From Paralithodes platypus (Eukaryota > Arthropoda > Malacostraca > Decapoda > Lithodidae): a stretch of 64,000 nucleotides of DNA. The stretch lies in contig CM064572.1 in the NCBI GenBank assembly GCA_032716605.1, positions 39,375,777 to 39,439,776 of the forward strand, in the 5' to 3' direction. Below the pieces are notes generated by a model, which was not told the DNA's origin, made no database searches, and saw nothing but the letters and a program-made list of their open reading frames with translations. Positions 10,496 to 21,142 of the stretch are shown in pieces. A program made the translations under genes and the position numbers. Positions within the stretch are counted from its first letter, which is position 1, and every line of letters begins with the position of its first letter.

Positions 10496-12373
10496 TTAGT
10501 AATCGAGGATGTCATCGGCGGCGTCGTCGACATCGGATTCCTCATCCCCACTGTCGTGACCACCACCACCCAATGCATCCTGGGCAGCGAAGAGTTTGGT
10601 GTAGAAGTCCTGATAGTCCTGAGGTACAAACGTGGAGAGGTACTTAATGTGATTCAGCTTTTTTTTGTTCAGCACCACTCCGTTGGGGTACCTCTTGGGC
10701 AGGGCGACCTTACAGAGGTCAAAGGTGTCCGGGTTATAGTTGTTGGAGCGGCCTTTCTGAAGCTTCCATTCCCGGGCCTCATAGAAGCCATCAGCATACC
10801 CACCTGACACCTTGATGCAGTGGGGGTGTTCGTTGGGGGCAATCAGTCGCTTGGCCGCCTTGAACCCCGATGCCGTCTGCCCGGCCTTCGAGACGTGCTG
10901 CTGAAGGACCTCGTAGTCCAAAAAGTCATCAGCAGACATAAGGACAACGGTAGCAGGATCGGCCTTGCGACAGGACCTCATGTACTTGCAGTAGTCCTCC
11001 GTGGTGTACACCTCATGGGGCCGCTGGTGCTTCTCCAGCACACCAAAGTCACGGTCGCAGGGCAGGAAGGAGTGGCCACTCTCTAGGTAGTAGTGGTGTA
11101 TCCCCGAGAAACGCTTGGAGTGAATGAGGCGAAGATAGAATAGTACAAGATTAATGTTTTTATTCTGGCCAGCACAGTTATCGGAAAAGACGATTAGCTT
11201 GTACAATCCCTGGCCAGGTATGTGATTCTCGAGGAAGTGGTTGAGACAGCTAGCAACCTCGACTGACCCGCGTTTGGCTTCACTCTCGTTCCAAACATAA
11301 AAATATGAATGTTTGGTTTTCAGGTTGTGTATTCCAAGATTGTATGTCCAGAGTTTACAGCGGTAATACTGGGCACTGACAGTCAACTTTGGGGTAGGTA
11401 GTGTCTGTTGTAGGTCGACTGCAATCGCTATAATCCCCGGACTCTTATCCTTTATGTAGACATTGATAAAATTCCTCCCAGCAGCTGCGTTGGCTTGGTG
11501 TGTATGGCGCTGTACAGTAAGAGTTGCGATGGCATCTTGGTCTTTCTCTGGGTCGAGGGCTTGTATTTTAATTTTAAGGGTGTCACAAGTTGAACATGTG
11601 TCGCTACGAGGGGCTTGGATACTTATTTTGTATTCCTGGACATTCGCCTTAAACCTGGACTCAATCATTGCATCCTTGGGGTGGTCCTTCGTCACTAAAT
11701 ATTCTTGAAAAGACTTGTAAAGTCCGTGCCAGGTTGATCCAGGGGGCAGGTAGAGTTGTTCAGGGTTCTTCATTCTAGAGTAGTGCGACTGAAGTGTGGG
11801 CAGCTCGTTACAAAAATCTCGCACCACAGTAAGGAGAATGTCACTGGTTTTGTTTGGTGGTTCTTTGCGGCCCCGCTGGTCTGGTGTCAGTGTCCCACTA
11901 GGTGAGGAAGCAGCCTTGGTCATCACATTACGCACTCTTTTATGTGTAATGCCATGCATGTTCTCAAACGCGACCATACACACATCTTGTTTAATATTAT
12001 TGCTCATGACACTGTATGAACGAGTAACACTGCGACGGCTCTCCCTCCCTTTCACCCGCACTCTCTTACTCTCACAATCACTAACTCGGCACAGAATATA
12101 ATTAGATTGGGCATCGTGGCTGCCCAGTCCCCAGTAAGCATCGAAAACTGTTTGCACATGATCCCTCCCCACCTTATCATAGCACTTGATAGCACAACTA
12201 CACGGGGGCCCCAAAACACGAGCCCCTACAACAGTGCCCTTACGAGAAACATACTTGCCACCACGATCTCTTTTACTCTTCTTAACTACACTTTTCCAAG
12301 TTTCAGGGTGCCGTTTTCTACTAGGCATCAACGGTGAACCTTCCCCCACATCTGGATCACTAGTATCACTCAT
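10496..12373 (-). CDS. DDE-type transposase, Sola-like
   Basis: Uninterrupted 625 codons starting MSDTSDPD. The N-terminal ~60 residues are basic. A cysteine-rich segment (C58, C60, C64, C95, C100) and C260-x2-C263 probably bind zinc or DNA. The catalytic part runs ~310-470: D320 in AIAVDLQQ, D398 in FSDNCAGQNKN, then GHSFLPCDRDFGVLEK with E447 (or D440/D442) as third acid. The order D, SDxCxxQNxN and GHSxxxCDxxF..E resembles Sola-type transposases, which cut and paste DNA in the nucleus. It ends in an acidic tail (DEESDVDDAADD). Insect and marine relatives are often annotated only as uncharacterised. The alternative is an unclassified superfamily with the same RNase H-like fold. Terminal repeats on both sides support transposase over a host gene. 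Confidence 0.82.
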   Translation of the reverse strand: MSDTSDPDVGEGSPLMPSRKRHPETWKSVVKKSKRDRGGKYVSRKGTVVGARVLGPPCSCAIKCYDKVGRDHVQTVFDAYWGLGSHDAQSNYILCRVSDCESKRVRVKGRESRRSVTRSYSVMSNNIKQDVCMVAFENMHGITHKRVRNVMTKAASSPSGTLTPDQRGRKEPPNKTSDILLTVVRDFCNELPTLQSHYSRMKNPEQLYLPPGSTWHGLYKSFQEYLVTKDHPKDAMIESRFKANVQEYKISIQAPRSDTCSTCDTLKIKIQALDPEKDQDAIATLTVQRHTHQANAAAGRNFINVYIKDKSPGIIAIAVDLQQTLPTPKLTVSAQYYRCKLWTYNLGIHNLKTKHSYFYVWNESEAKRGSVEVASCLNHFLENHIPGQGLYKLIVFSDNCAGQNKNINLVLFYLRLIHSKRFSGIHHYYLESGHSFLPCDRDFGVLEKHQRPHEVYTTEDYCKYMRSCRKADPATVVLMSADDFLDYEVLQQHVSKAGQTASGFKAAKRLIAPNEHPHCIKVSGGYADGFYEAREWKLQKGRSNNYNPDTFDLCKVALPKRYPNGVVLNKKKLNHIKYLSTFVPQDYQDFYTKLFAAQDALGGGGHDSGDEESDVDDAADDILDY

Positions 12374-12730
12374 TATTCAGCCTCAAACACCGTGAAATAT
12401 GGATAAAAACAGGGAGAGCGAGCGAGAATGACCAGTTAAATAACTCCCGCCACATGACTGATGTGGGGAGGTACGAGACGGCGGCTCTGATTGGCCGGGA
12501 GCCGCAACACAAACACGCGGGAACAAAGCCGCCCTCCCATTGGTCAGCCGCGCGCGGCGGCTAGGCCCATATACCTCCGCTTTGCCCTACTTCATCCGTA
12601 CATTTATCGAGTCAAAACACGAGACGCTCAACCCTATGCAACGTGCACATAAGGGCGAAATTCCCAATTCGGTCTTCACAGCATGATAGAGCGTGCTGCC
12701 ACCTATTGGGAACCAGTGAAAACTCAAATT
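12374..12730 (-). promoter_or_regulatory. Probable transposase promoter region
   Basis: 357 bp between the Met codon and the right TIR. It has two CCAAT boxes on the minus strand (12490-12494 and 12539-12543) and a CpG-rich core (CGCGCGCGGCGG, ~12549-12560), unlike the AT-rich surroundings. No clear TATA box. Promoter role is inferred from position and composition. Confidence 0.45.
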
Positions 12731-12771
12731 CTGTGATTTGGTTCGTAGGCCCCTTGACTTCGAGAGGCCTC
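12731..12771 (-). repeat. Right terminal inverted repeat of the DDE transposon
   Basis: Exact reverse complement of 9408-9448 across 41 bases. Confidence 0.92.
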
Positions 12772-13356
12772 TGATTTTTAATTTTATTATTACAATATAC
12801 CCCAAAATAAGAATTCCAATATATAAGCTACCCCCACACCACAGAACATGGACGAAGGGGGACACTGAGAAAGAAAAACATGGCCACCTTTAGTCTGCTA
12901 TCTTAGTACCTACACGGGGAAACTACACTGTAAAAAGCCAAACGTATAAAAAGGGTAATACAATATATATATAGTTGGGTCTATTGATTTTGTGTATATG
13001 GGTTGGGTAAACTGCTAAAAATCAAAGGTATAAACAGGATAAATACAATAGTGCTGGGTAGCGGGCAGGGCTGTAAAAAGTACCAAATAATTTTACTTAA
13101 GTTTAAGTAGAATTGTCTCAAAAAGTAACTCCAGTAAAAGTAAAAGTAAAAGTATACACAAGCCTACGATAATATTATAATATCCATTATCGAATGCTGG
13201 ATATTAATCTAAGCATGATTTCATACCCAACTGCACTATGATAGCCTAATGATTATACGAATGGAAGGGATGGGGCACTTAACCACAATGGAATTAAGGC
13301 CTCGCTAGGAATTACTCCTGAACCTGAATAAATTCATATTATCACCAACCCACCAA
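12772..13356. other. Intergenic, with one hAT-like end at 13066
   Basis: No reading frame of note. From 13066 the sequence reads CAGGGCTGTAAAAAGTACC, then (AAAGT)n-like repeats to ~13154. This resembles one terminus of hAT-type non-autonomous elements. I could not find the matching end, so this is a fragment at best. Confidence 0.35.
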
Positions 13357-14103
13357 TTAACCCCTTCTATACTGGCGTCGTCCTTTTCACTTTTATTTAC
13401 GCTACTATTAGACGATTATATTCAGCTTAGGAAAGACGTCTACCAATTAGAATCTACAGCCTATCTCAAATAATCCTTTTAGTTACCATATACTCTTACT
13501 AAGCTCCATAGGCGGGTGCCCAACCCCGAAAGGGGTTGAAATAGGGGAGCTATCCCCTCGCCAAAGGCGGCTTTCTAGGGCCTTTCCTAGCTAATGCTGA
13601 GAGGATTGGGTTGTAGTCATGTGGTGATGGGCTGGTCTATCAGAGTGAGAACTGAGCGATCTCTGCCATACCCATAGGATACTCTGACTATTCCTTTTAC
13701 TTATATATTCTCTAGATCTCAAGTGACGGCGTCTCTTCCGTGGATTGACCTCCCAATCTATCAAGATTGGAAGCGAAAGCGTCACATTTTTCCTTTGCCC
13801 CTCAACTTTTTCTTTATAATTGCTGAGGGGCACAGGGCCCTGGGTGGGGCTTTGGTTCCCTGGCGTTTCCGCACCATCCTCAGCTCCCCGCCATGGAGTG
13901 GCTTCGGTCACCCAGGCTTTATTGTGGTAAGCAGGGAGGGTTCTGTGCAGGCGCTCGGTTGTGGCCTTGGCTTTGCTCAGAGCTTCGGGGCTGTTCGGCC
14001 AGGAAGCTTGGGGAACAACAACAACAACAACTAAGCTCCATAAACTCGTCTAAATGTAGCTGAAAAAAATACCCAAAGACGTCACCGGTACAGGAGGGGT
14101 TAA
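13357..14103. mobile_element. TTAA-flanked MITE (family A), interrupted by a SINE-like insert
   Basis: TTAA at 13357-13360 and 14100-14103 flank imperfect inverted termini (CCCCTTCTATACTGG on the left; CCCCTCCTGTACCGG as reverse complement of the right). The interior, without the insert, matches 36756-36958 and, inverted, part of 23735-23875. TTAA targets with CCC ends suggest mobilisation by a piggyBac-like transposase; that is inference. Confidence 0.75.
13511..14029 (+). mobile_element. SINE-like retroposon with 13-bp target duplication
   Basis: A 519-bp insert flanked by ACTAAGCTCCATA on both sides (13498-13510 and 14030-14042), ending in (CAA)n. Its last ~45 bases (CGGGGCTGTTCGGCCAGG, then GGGAACAACAAC) match the 3' end of the LINE at 41954-45250, so that LINE family probably moved it. 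The related MITE copy at ~36890 has the uninterrupted site (CTAAGCTGCATAAA), confirming insertion. No tRNA-type A/B boxes are evident, so the head type is unknown; it could instead be a rearranged truncated LINE. Open frames inside it on both strands are short and unconvincing. Confidence 0.8.
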
Positions 14104-14829
14104 CTTACAAATAAACTATAGAGCGTTTTCCATCTCTTCCGTTCTCCTTCATCGCGTCATCTGCTCGCTCTTCCGTTGCCTTTCTCACGGATCATCACCT
14201 CCAGGTCTCCACATCTTCTGCCTTACCTCCTCCTCTTCCTCCTCCCCCTCCTCTTCCTCTTCTTTGTCTCCCACTTTTTTGTTCTTCCTTTTCCTCTCTC
14301 ACAGGCCAACACCTCCAGGTCTCCTCTTTTTCTGCCTAACCTCCTATTCTTCTTGATATTATTTTTCTTCTTCTTCTCCTTTGGCTTTACATCTGCTTCT
14401 CTCCCTTTTCCTCTTTCACGGATCTTCACCCATAGGACGAACTACTCTTCTTCTTCCACCCATCCGCTTCCCCCATCTCTTCCTCTTTCCTTCCTACTCT
14501 TCCTCTTACTCTTCCTTTTTCCTCCTCTTCCTCTTTTTTCCTCCTACTCTTAATTTATTCCTCTCTTCCTCCTCCTCTTCCTCAAACCTTCCTCCTCTTC
14601 CTCTTTCTTCCTACTCTTCCTCTTTCTTCCTGCTACTCTTCCTCTAACCTTCCTCCTCTTCCTTCTACTCTTTCTTCTTCGTTGTCGTCAATTTTGTCAC
14701 CTTCTCGCTCTTCGTCCCTTTCCTCTTTCACGGATCACTTTCTTCTTCTTCTCTATAACCGTCGCATCATCTGCTCACTCTTGCCTTTCCCCTTTCACAG
14801 ACCAACACCCCCAGGACCACTTCTTCTTC

Positions 14830-14865
<36 letters not shown>

Positions 14866-15103
14866 TTCTTCTTCTTCTTCTGTCTCTTAGTGCCCTGCTT
14901 CTATTTTTTCTTTTCCTCAGTCTGTCTTTCCTCGCAAATTTTCCATCCTCCATTTCGTCTTGCGTTATTTTCTTTTTTACCCATCACAGTTATAGTAAGG
15001 ATAGACTATTCATTTCCAGTACGCGTCTCTCTCTCTCTCATTCTTCCTTGTGTTCATATTTTTCTGCCTATATCAGATATTTTTGTTTTTTATTCTCCCT
15101 CCC

Positions 15104-15167
<64 letters not shown>

Positions 15168-15403
15168 TGGGCGGCCCCACAAAGTCTGGACTCCATGTCT
15201 CCTTTGCCTCACTGTTTTTATAGCTAGCCTAACATCTATCCTGGTACCAGTGAACCGCTCTATATATCTCTCTCCCTATCTATCTATCTATCTATCTATA
15301 TTTCTTCCTTTCTTTCTTTTTCTCTCTCTCTCAGCTCACTCTCTCTCTCTCTCTCTCTCATTCTTCTTCGAGTTCATATTCAGTTCTTTTTCTTACGCCC
15401 CCT

Positions 15404-15434
<31 letters not shown>

Positions 15435-15660
15435 ATACTATACATTTCCTGGTAGATTTGTTCTCATTCTACTGGGGACCTTTTTTACCATCTGTATTTC
15501 ATGCCGACCCTTGGTCTGAGAGGGTGGTGGGTGGGGAGAGAGCATTGTGCTTTGGTAGCCTTACTTTAGACTTAGTAGCATATTTTATTAGAATTAAGTC
15601 CGGATTGCATAATAGGGGGCGCAAAGTCTGTGCAGTTTGTGTATTAATGTAACTATGCAA
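14104..15660. repeat. Polypyrimidine tract and (TC)n/(TTC)n/(ATC)n microsatellites
   Basis: About 1.5 kb of almost pure T/C on the plus strand: TTC/TCC repeats from 14220, a (CAT)n at ~14834-14870, and (TC)n at ~15110-15165 and 15400-15432. The Ser/Leu/Phe-rich frames across it are composition artefacts. No gene seen. Confidence 0.85.
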
Positions 15661-15841
15661 CTCCCTCTCTCTCTCTCTCCTTCTTCTTTGCTATCCTTTT
15701 CTTCCACTTCCCCTTACTATCGGGTTTACTAGCTCTAATACAATTAAGTCCTGACCACCTCGCTGGGATTGTAAGGTCTGTGTGGCCAATGTATCTATTT
15801 AAATTCATGGCAATTTTTCTCTCTCCATATATATGTCTCTA

Positions 15842-15877
<36 letters not shown>

Positions 15878-16350
15878 AAACACAAAAAACACACACACTT
15901 TCTTTTCAAATTTCGCACATTCATCCTAGGACTCAACTCACACTCATTCTCACTCTATATGTGTCTCTCTCCATCTATCTATATACTCTATCTATATATA
16001 TATTATATACTCTAACATTCACTGGTATGTTCTATAAACTTACACTCTAACTCACACACTCTCTATTTTGTACCACTGAACACTCCGCATTTGATTTGTC
16101 TCTCAATCTATCACTCAAACTCAAACACTCATATTCTCACACTATCTCAGTAATCTAGGCTCTAGGTAGTCTAGGCTCTAGGTAGTCTAGGCTCTAGGTA
16201 GTCTAGGCTCTAGGTAGTCTAGGGTATCCTGGGCGGATCTGGGACAACACTATTATCTCTCTCTCTCTCTCTCTCTCTCATACATAAACACGTCCACACA
16301 GTATTATTAAAGTATATTTATCTCTCACACATATATATATATAATATATT
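15661..16350. repeat. Microsatellites and a 16-bp minisatellite
   Basis: (CA)n at 15844-15871 and (TC)n at ~16255-16280. At 16152-16223 the unit GTCTAGGCTCTAGGTA repeats about 4.5 times. Segments near 15590-15650 and 15735-15810 share a degenerate motif (AATTAAGTCC..., AA(A/G)GTCTGTG). No gene seen. Confidence 0.75.
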
Positions 16351-17880
16351 GTTACAGACCAAGTTGAATTAATAGAATATTACCACTATGCGGTTCTCCA
16401 ATTATATCTGAGCTCACTATAGGAGACAACAAATAAACTAGAACTTTATTATATATCAACAGAGGTGATATATTCCTTAGATAAAATACTATATAGGCCC
16501 CTGTCTAAGAACTTAGTCCCCAACACAAATTATTGAAAATCAGCAAAACAGTTCAATTGATTCACTATCAATGTTGGAAAGTCTGTATTTATGAGGGAAT
16601 TATAATCACTTAACTTATCAATAGAGGTAAAGAAAATATAGTCATCATATTAATTTACTAAAACAACATTAAAGGCATGATAGATATAGCATAATACCAA
16701 TGCTTCCAAAGAAAGACAACTAATGAGATTTGATAAATATAAATGTACAAACCTAAAATAATATTAAGATAAATATTTATTTTAGATTTCTCTTAGAATT
16801 AGAAAATATATTAGATAAAGATTAATTAAATGAATATTATATAGAATAAAGACAAAACTAGCTAAATCATAAAGTCACGTGCTTCACAAGAAAGTATACT
16901 AATGGACTAAAATAATTAAATATAAAGAATCTTACTCTGAGCAAAATTAAATAATATAGCAAATGAATAAATCATAAATATAACTAATAACAATAACACA
17001 AAATTAATAAGAATTAAAACCGCCCAAGCTCATTCCCAACTTTTCCCACTTATCTGAACTCTGTATAGCATAATCCAATACGTCAAGTTCTCCACGGACG
17101 ACACAGGGGCTGGAGGAAACTCATACAGCCCTCACAGGAGCTAACCAACGGAGCGATATCACAAGGTCAACTGATTCTCTAAATTAGGACTACTCTTTAC
17201 ATCAACTCTGGTCATCATCATCATTTTAGTACAAGAATATATATTATTTATAAGATACGCAACTCTAGTGGATGAAAGAATAGTCGTAGCAGTTCCAAAG
17301 ATGGCGCTCCATGAAGCAGATGGCGAATAGATAAGAGTGTCAGGTGGTTTATTCCTGGAAACCTGAGGGTTCGCTAGGCAGGTGAGAAGAGTTCAGTAGT
17401 TCACTAGGGGGGGGGGGGGGGATGAGAAAAGTTCAGGAGTTTCGGATGTCCAGTTATCAGCTCAGAACGTAATAATATATATACCCTTCTATCTAGAACC
17501 CATGGGCAACTGAGTATATTTTAATACATTTAAACAATAATTATAGTGAAATATAGTGAAAAAGGATGTACATTTTCCTAGACTTTTAATGTGCTCTTTA
17601 TTATGGTAACCGGGTAGAGATGAAAAAGGAAATATTAATACAAAATTACAATGAGTAATTACATGTATAATGAACTATGAATCACACTGCAAACTGTTAG
17701 CGATATTGGTTTAATTTAATATCCCATGATTAATGAGCTACATTTAATATCCCATGATTAATGAGCTACATTTTAATATATAGATGTGTAATTCATCTCA
17801 TAAATAGTTTTCAATATCGCCAACATTTTGAAGAGAAGATTGGTTGCTCATTAACAAATATACAACATAATTGCACACAC
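16350..17880. other. AT-rich non-coding region, possible retroelement LTR remnant
   Basis: Starts TGTTACAGACC next to an AT run, which reads on the minus strand as a typical LTR end (...TGTAACA), but I cannot define the other end. A 28-bp unit ending ATGATTAATGAGCTAC is duplicated at ~17715-17772. It lies within a short inverted repeat (GCGATATTGG at ~17701, CAATATCGCC at ~17812). No coding sequence recognised. Confidence 0.35.
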
Positions 17881-17883
17881 ACA

Positions 17884-18375
17884 CGCCCTGTGGCGTAACT
17901 GATAGCGCGTCTGGCTCACAACCAGAAGGTCCCGGGTTCGAGACCCGGGCGGGGAAGAGACATTTGGGCAAGTCTCCTAACGGTGTAGCCTCTGTTCACC
18001 TAGCAGTATAAATAGGAACCTGGTATAAGTGGACGAAGTTGTGACGTCCCATCTGGGGTTGGTGATCGGTTACAAGGTGAGATGGGTATCGTACTGGTCA
18101 ACCTAAGTTACTGGTCAACCTAAGCCTTCGGGTGAGACTGGTACCGTGGTGAGAATGGTAAAGTACAGATTAACCCTTAGCCTTCGTTTCCAGATGTCGC
18201 CAATTGGCTAAAATACAGACTACACACACATCCACAGCCATTCCAACGATACATAAACACTTAACATGCATCTCACGCAATACATTCCCAGTTAAGGAGG
18301 CGCGATAATAATGAGATTAGCTCGCATTGCGTGGATTCCCCTTGACGAACAAGCAAGTGAAGTGAATACACACAC
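17884..18375 (+). mobile_element. tRNA-Val-headed SINE, copy 1
   Basis: The head (17884-17953) has a Pol III A-box-like GTGGCGTAACTGATAGC and B box GGGTTCGAGACCC. The anticodon stem-loop is TCTGG-CTCACAA-CCAGA, giving anticodon CAC (valine). The ~400-bp body matches 55276-55755 closely, including GTGACGTCCCATCTGGGGTTGG and AGGAGGCGCGATAATAATGAG segments. It ends beside (CA)n. The poor acceptor stem argues against a functional tRNA gene. Confidence 0.8.
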
Positions 18376-18381
18376 ACACAC

Positions 18382-18727
18382 TTAAGGGAAGATCTTCACT
18401 TTAGGGATTTGTTTTCGAACCACTTTCTCCCTCATGTTAAGCCCCAATAGTTTCGAAATTTTAGGAAATGTTGATCAATTTTGTTCAATTATATGACCTG
18501 TCGTGCCATTTAGGTGTCGATTTTTTCCTGGTGAACGATAGCGAGCCTTTAATTTAAGAGGAACCGGCCTTCGGCCAGAACATTTTTCTATCGAAAATTT
18601 ACAAACTTGCATCGAAGGAGGCTCTTGGGTTTTTTTTTCTAAGCTTGATGGAGGTCTAGCGGGGTTACTATAAAATATATAAATACATAAATAGGTAAAC
18701 CAAATTAATACCCACATACACACTTAA
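18382..18727 (+). mobile_element. TTAA MITE (family B), copy 1
   Basis: TTAA at both ends (18382-18385, 18724-18727). It contains the family module AGGTGTCGATTTTTTCCTGG, GCGAGC, GGCCTTCGGCC and TTTCTATCGAAAA, which recurs at 34565, 39202 and 40080. Minus-strand frame 18475-18723 is a shadow. Confidence 0.65.
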
Positions 18728-18846
18728 TTAGTAAAATAACCAGATTAACGAGTACCACCACACCACACAAAAGGAAACAAAAAGACGAAGGGGAGATCAA
18801 TGTAACCAGCACCAGCAGACAACAACAACAAGGAAAACGAAACAGG

Positions 18847-19332
18847 ATGGACGAAGGAGCAACTCAACGAGAATTAGCAAAAGCGAAGGAAAGAAGTAAT
18901 AAGAGCAAAACAACGAAGATGCCTAGAATACCCAAACTTCCCCACATCATCAACAAAGAAGACCACAGCAGAAACCAGAAGCAGAATATCTACACCGAGA
19001 AGGAAAACTCACCTCCACCACAGAAGACCAACGCGCCAGTAAAACCATGTGTGGGAAATAAAAACAGAACAAAGCCCACCACACCTAGCCACCCAAAAAC
19101 CACCTGTGCATCACTACCATTTATCAAACGAGACGCCAGAATTGCCACGATCAAACCTGATGTACCAACCATACCAGACAAAACCATTGCAACTTCACAC
19201 CAACACCACGAGGCCACAAAGAAGAATATAGTGTTCAGTCAGGGACAAAAGGACCAACATAAACGCACTAGCAAGGGACACTTACGCCATTCTTCCGCCA
19301 AGAAGTCTACTCACCTGCCAGCAAACTTCTAA
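18847..19332 (+). CDS. Hypothetical Lys/Pro-rich protein (unrecognised)
   Basis: 161 codons starting MDEGATQREL, rich in Lys, Pro, Thr and His. No predicted membrane segment, domain or repeat. An AATAAA polyadenylation-like signal occurs at ~19446, 115 bp after the stop, and the upstream region is A-rich with CAACAACAAC. It could be an ORF1 fragment of a retroelement or a chance frame in A/C-rich DNA. No function proposed. Confidence 0.25.
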   Translation: MDEGATQRELAKAKERSNKSKTTKMPRIPKLPHIINKEDHSRNQKQNIYTEKENSPPPQKTNAPVKPCVGNKNRTKPTTPSHPKTTCASLPFIKRDARIATIKPDVPTIPDKTIATSHQHHEATKKNIVFSQGQKDQHKRTSKGHLRHSSAKKSTHLPANF

Positions 19333-19469
19333 GGGTTCCTCCTAATCCCCCAGGAATACACCCCCTGGACTTATGATCTTCTGACGCCTGCACACCTGAC
19401 CTGGGACATCTCAGCCAAAGTCGTCACTACCCCGACGAAAACCTGAATAAAGCAAGCAATTCTAGGGCT

Positions 19470-21142
19470 TGATTCATTGTAGCCTACATGTACACAATCT
19501 AGCCCTAAAATTACCCTCCCATTCAAAGATTGTACTAAAACCATGGTGAATGTCTTTCGAAGTCTGAGGAGCTATTTTACCTAAATATGAGGAATTAATA
19601 TTATCACATGCCATGGTATAGTGCTTAATATTAAGATCCCTAATAGGCTGCACCTTTGGTATTAGAAGCATAACTGTAGGACATGTCCCAACCTTACTTA
19701 TTTTGCCAAGACCGCACTCTAAAACTATAGAAAGATACTTGCCATGGTAAAGGCCATTTGACTAGTTTAGCTTAGGGCTTTGTGAGATACCGCTAACAAG
19801 TAACAACGGCACACTACATATAGAAGTCCTTAGTGTATCAGTCCGACGCTATGGTCGAGGACACTTACAACCCTGAGGGGGATTCGCTGGGTCATTTACG
19901 GCACGGCCGTAGGCGCCTTACATTTTTGCTTGTCATGTGACCATCTGAGCCAATAGGAGGCTGAAATTCTAGGAGCAGCCAGCCATACCTCAGTCTTGGC
20001 CCAGCCACAGTGCAAGGTGGTGGTGTGCTGCTCGGTCCACTGACTGTGACTGACTGTGACTTTTTTCTGCATCGTTTTTGACCCACTTATCCAGGTAAGT
20101 GACAAATCATATTTAGTGAACATTTTACATATAGTGGAATATACGGTGATATATTATAGACAGGAATTTGAAACATTTACATAACTTAGCCAAATGATAT
20201 AGCTCCATGTACCGACAGCCAGACATGCCCTGTGATGCCACATACTGCCACTGTTAATTATTATATTTACTTACCTGTCCTGCCTCACTTCCATGTTAGT
20301 CATAAACTTAATTTTTTTACCTGTTCCTGATGAATTTTGTTTACCCATTACTTACCTGTTTTATCTCATGTGCCTGCTACTCATTTAGTTACCCTTTTCA
20401 CATGTTCTGGATTGATTTTTTACTGATTACCTGCAACTCATTTACTTACCGTTTTCGCAGATAATGTTAACCCATTCAATGTTGTGTGCATATGATATCT
20501 GCAAACACCCCATATTCATACTAATTTTGTTCATAGGGTTTGTAGGAATATCCATGGTGTGTTTTAGGCTGATTCATTGATAAGTTGTTGAGAAATGAAT
20601 TGTTTCTCTCAATTTTTTGCCGAAAAATGTACCCGTCTCAAAGTTCAATGTACATAATGCAATGCCATTGCTATCTAGTGTTTCCGATTTAAATTTTTAG
20701 GTGTTCCATATCTTCTAGGGTAGTTTTCCACTATTCATACCAAATTTCAGCTAAATCCAGAAATATTTCGACACCCTAATGAATTTTTATAAAACCGACA
20801 TGTTTTTTTTTAGTTTCGAAATTAACCCTTTGTTATTCTTTGCTCGGTTCGTGCGCTCTATATGACCCAGGAAGCCAGAACTTCAGCACAGCACACCTAC
20901 ATGATCCCCCTATAAGCCACCAGAGTTTCAGCCACCTCAGGGATACTTGAGTATTTAATTATTTTTTTTTAGTAAAGTTACTATTTTTGTAAGTTATTTT
21001 CCAAAATAATAATTTAAAATATATAAATCACTCTGATTTTCAATTCCACTTGACATAAGATTAAGTATTCCTTATATTTTATGATACAATTTAAAAAAAA
21101 ATCTATCTATATTACCTGATTTTTGGCGAATATTTTAGTGCG
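19470..21142. other. Non-coding region with a promoter/first-exon-like segment
   Basis: Around 19880-20100 a GC-richer patch holds a CCAAT-type GCCAATAGG and ends at CCAG|GTAAGT (splice-donor consensus at 20094/20095). Downstream is AT-rich with short T runs. No coding exon can be supported. The donor-like site could be chance. Confidence 0.3.

Larger units (their letters stand above)
9408..12771 (-). mobile_element. Complete DDE DNA transposon with 41-bp TIRs (Sola-like)
   Basis: Perfect 41-bp inverted repeats (9408-9448 and 12731-12771) bracket one long minus-strand transposase. Each begins GAGGCCTCTCGAAGTCAAGG. The unit is 3364 bp. I cannot see a target-site duplication: flanks are GACC on the left and TGAT on the right. 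With perfect TIRs and an unbroken frame it is the best candidate here for a recently active element. Confidence 0.85.

Noticed and set aside
13066..13154. Complete hAT transposon
   Set aside because: Only one terminus-like sequence is visible; no matching inverted end or transposase was found.
14176..15519. Several Ser/Leu/Phe-rich plus frames
   Set aside because: Produced by polypyrimidine and (TC)n repeats; no start context, domain or conservation argument.
17884..17956. Functional tRNA-Val gene
   Set aside because: Anticodon and T arms fold, but the acceptor stem does not pair well and the sequence continues into a SINE body shared with 55276.
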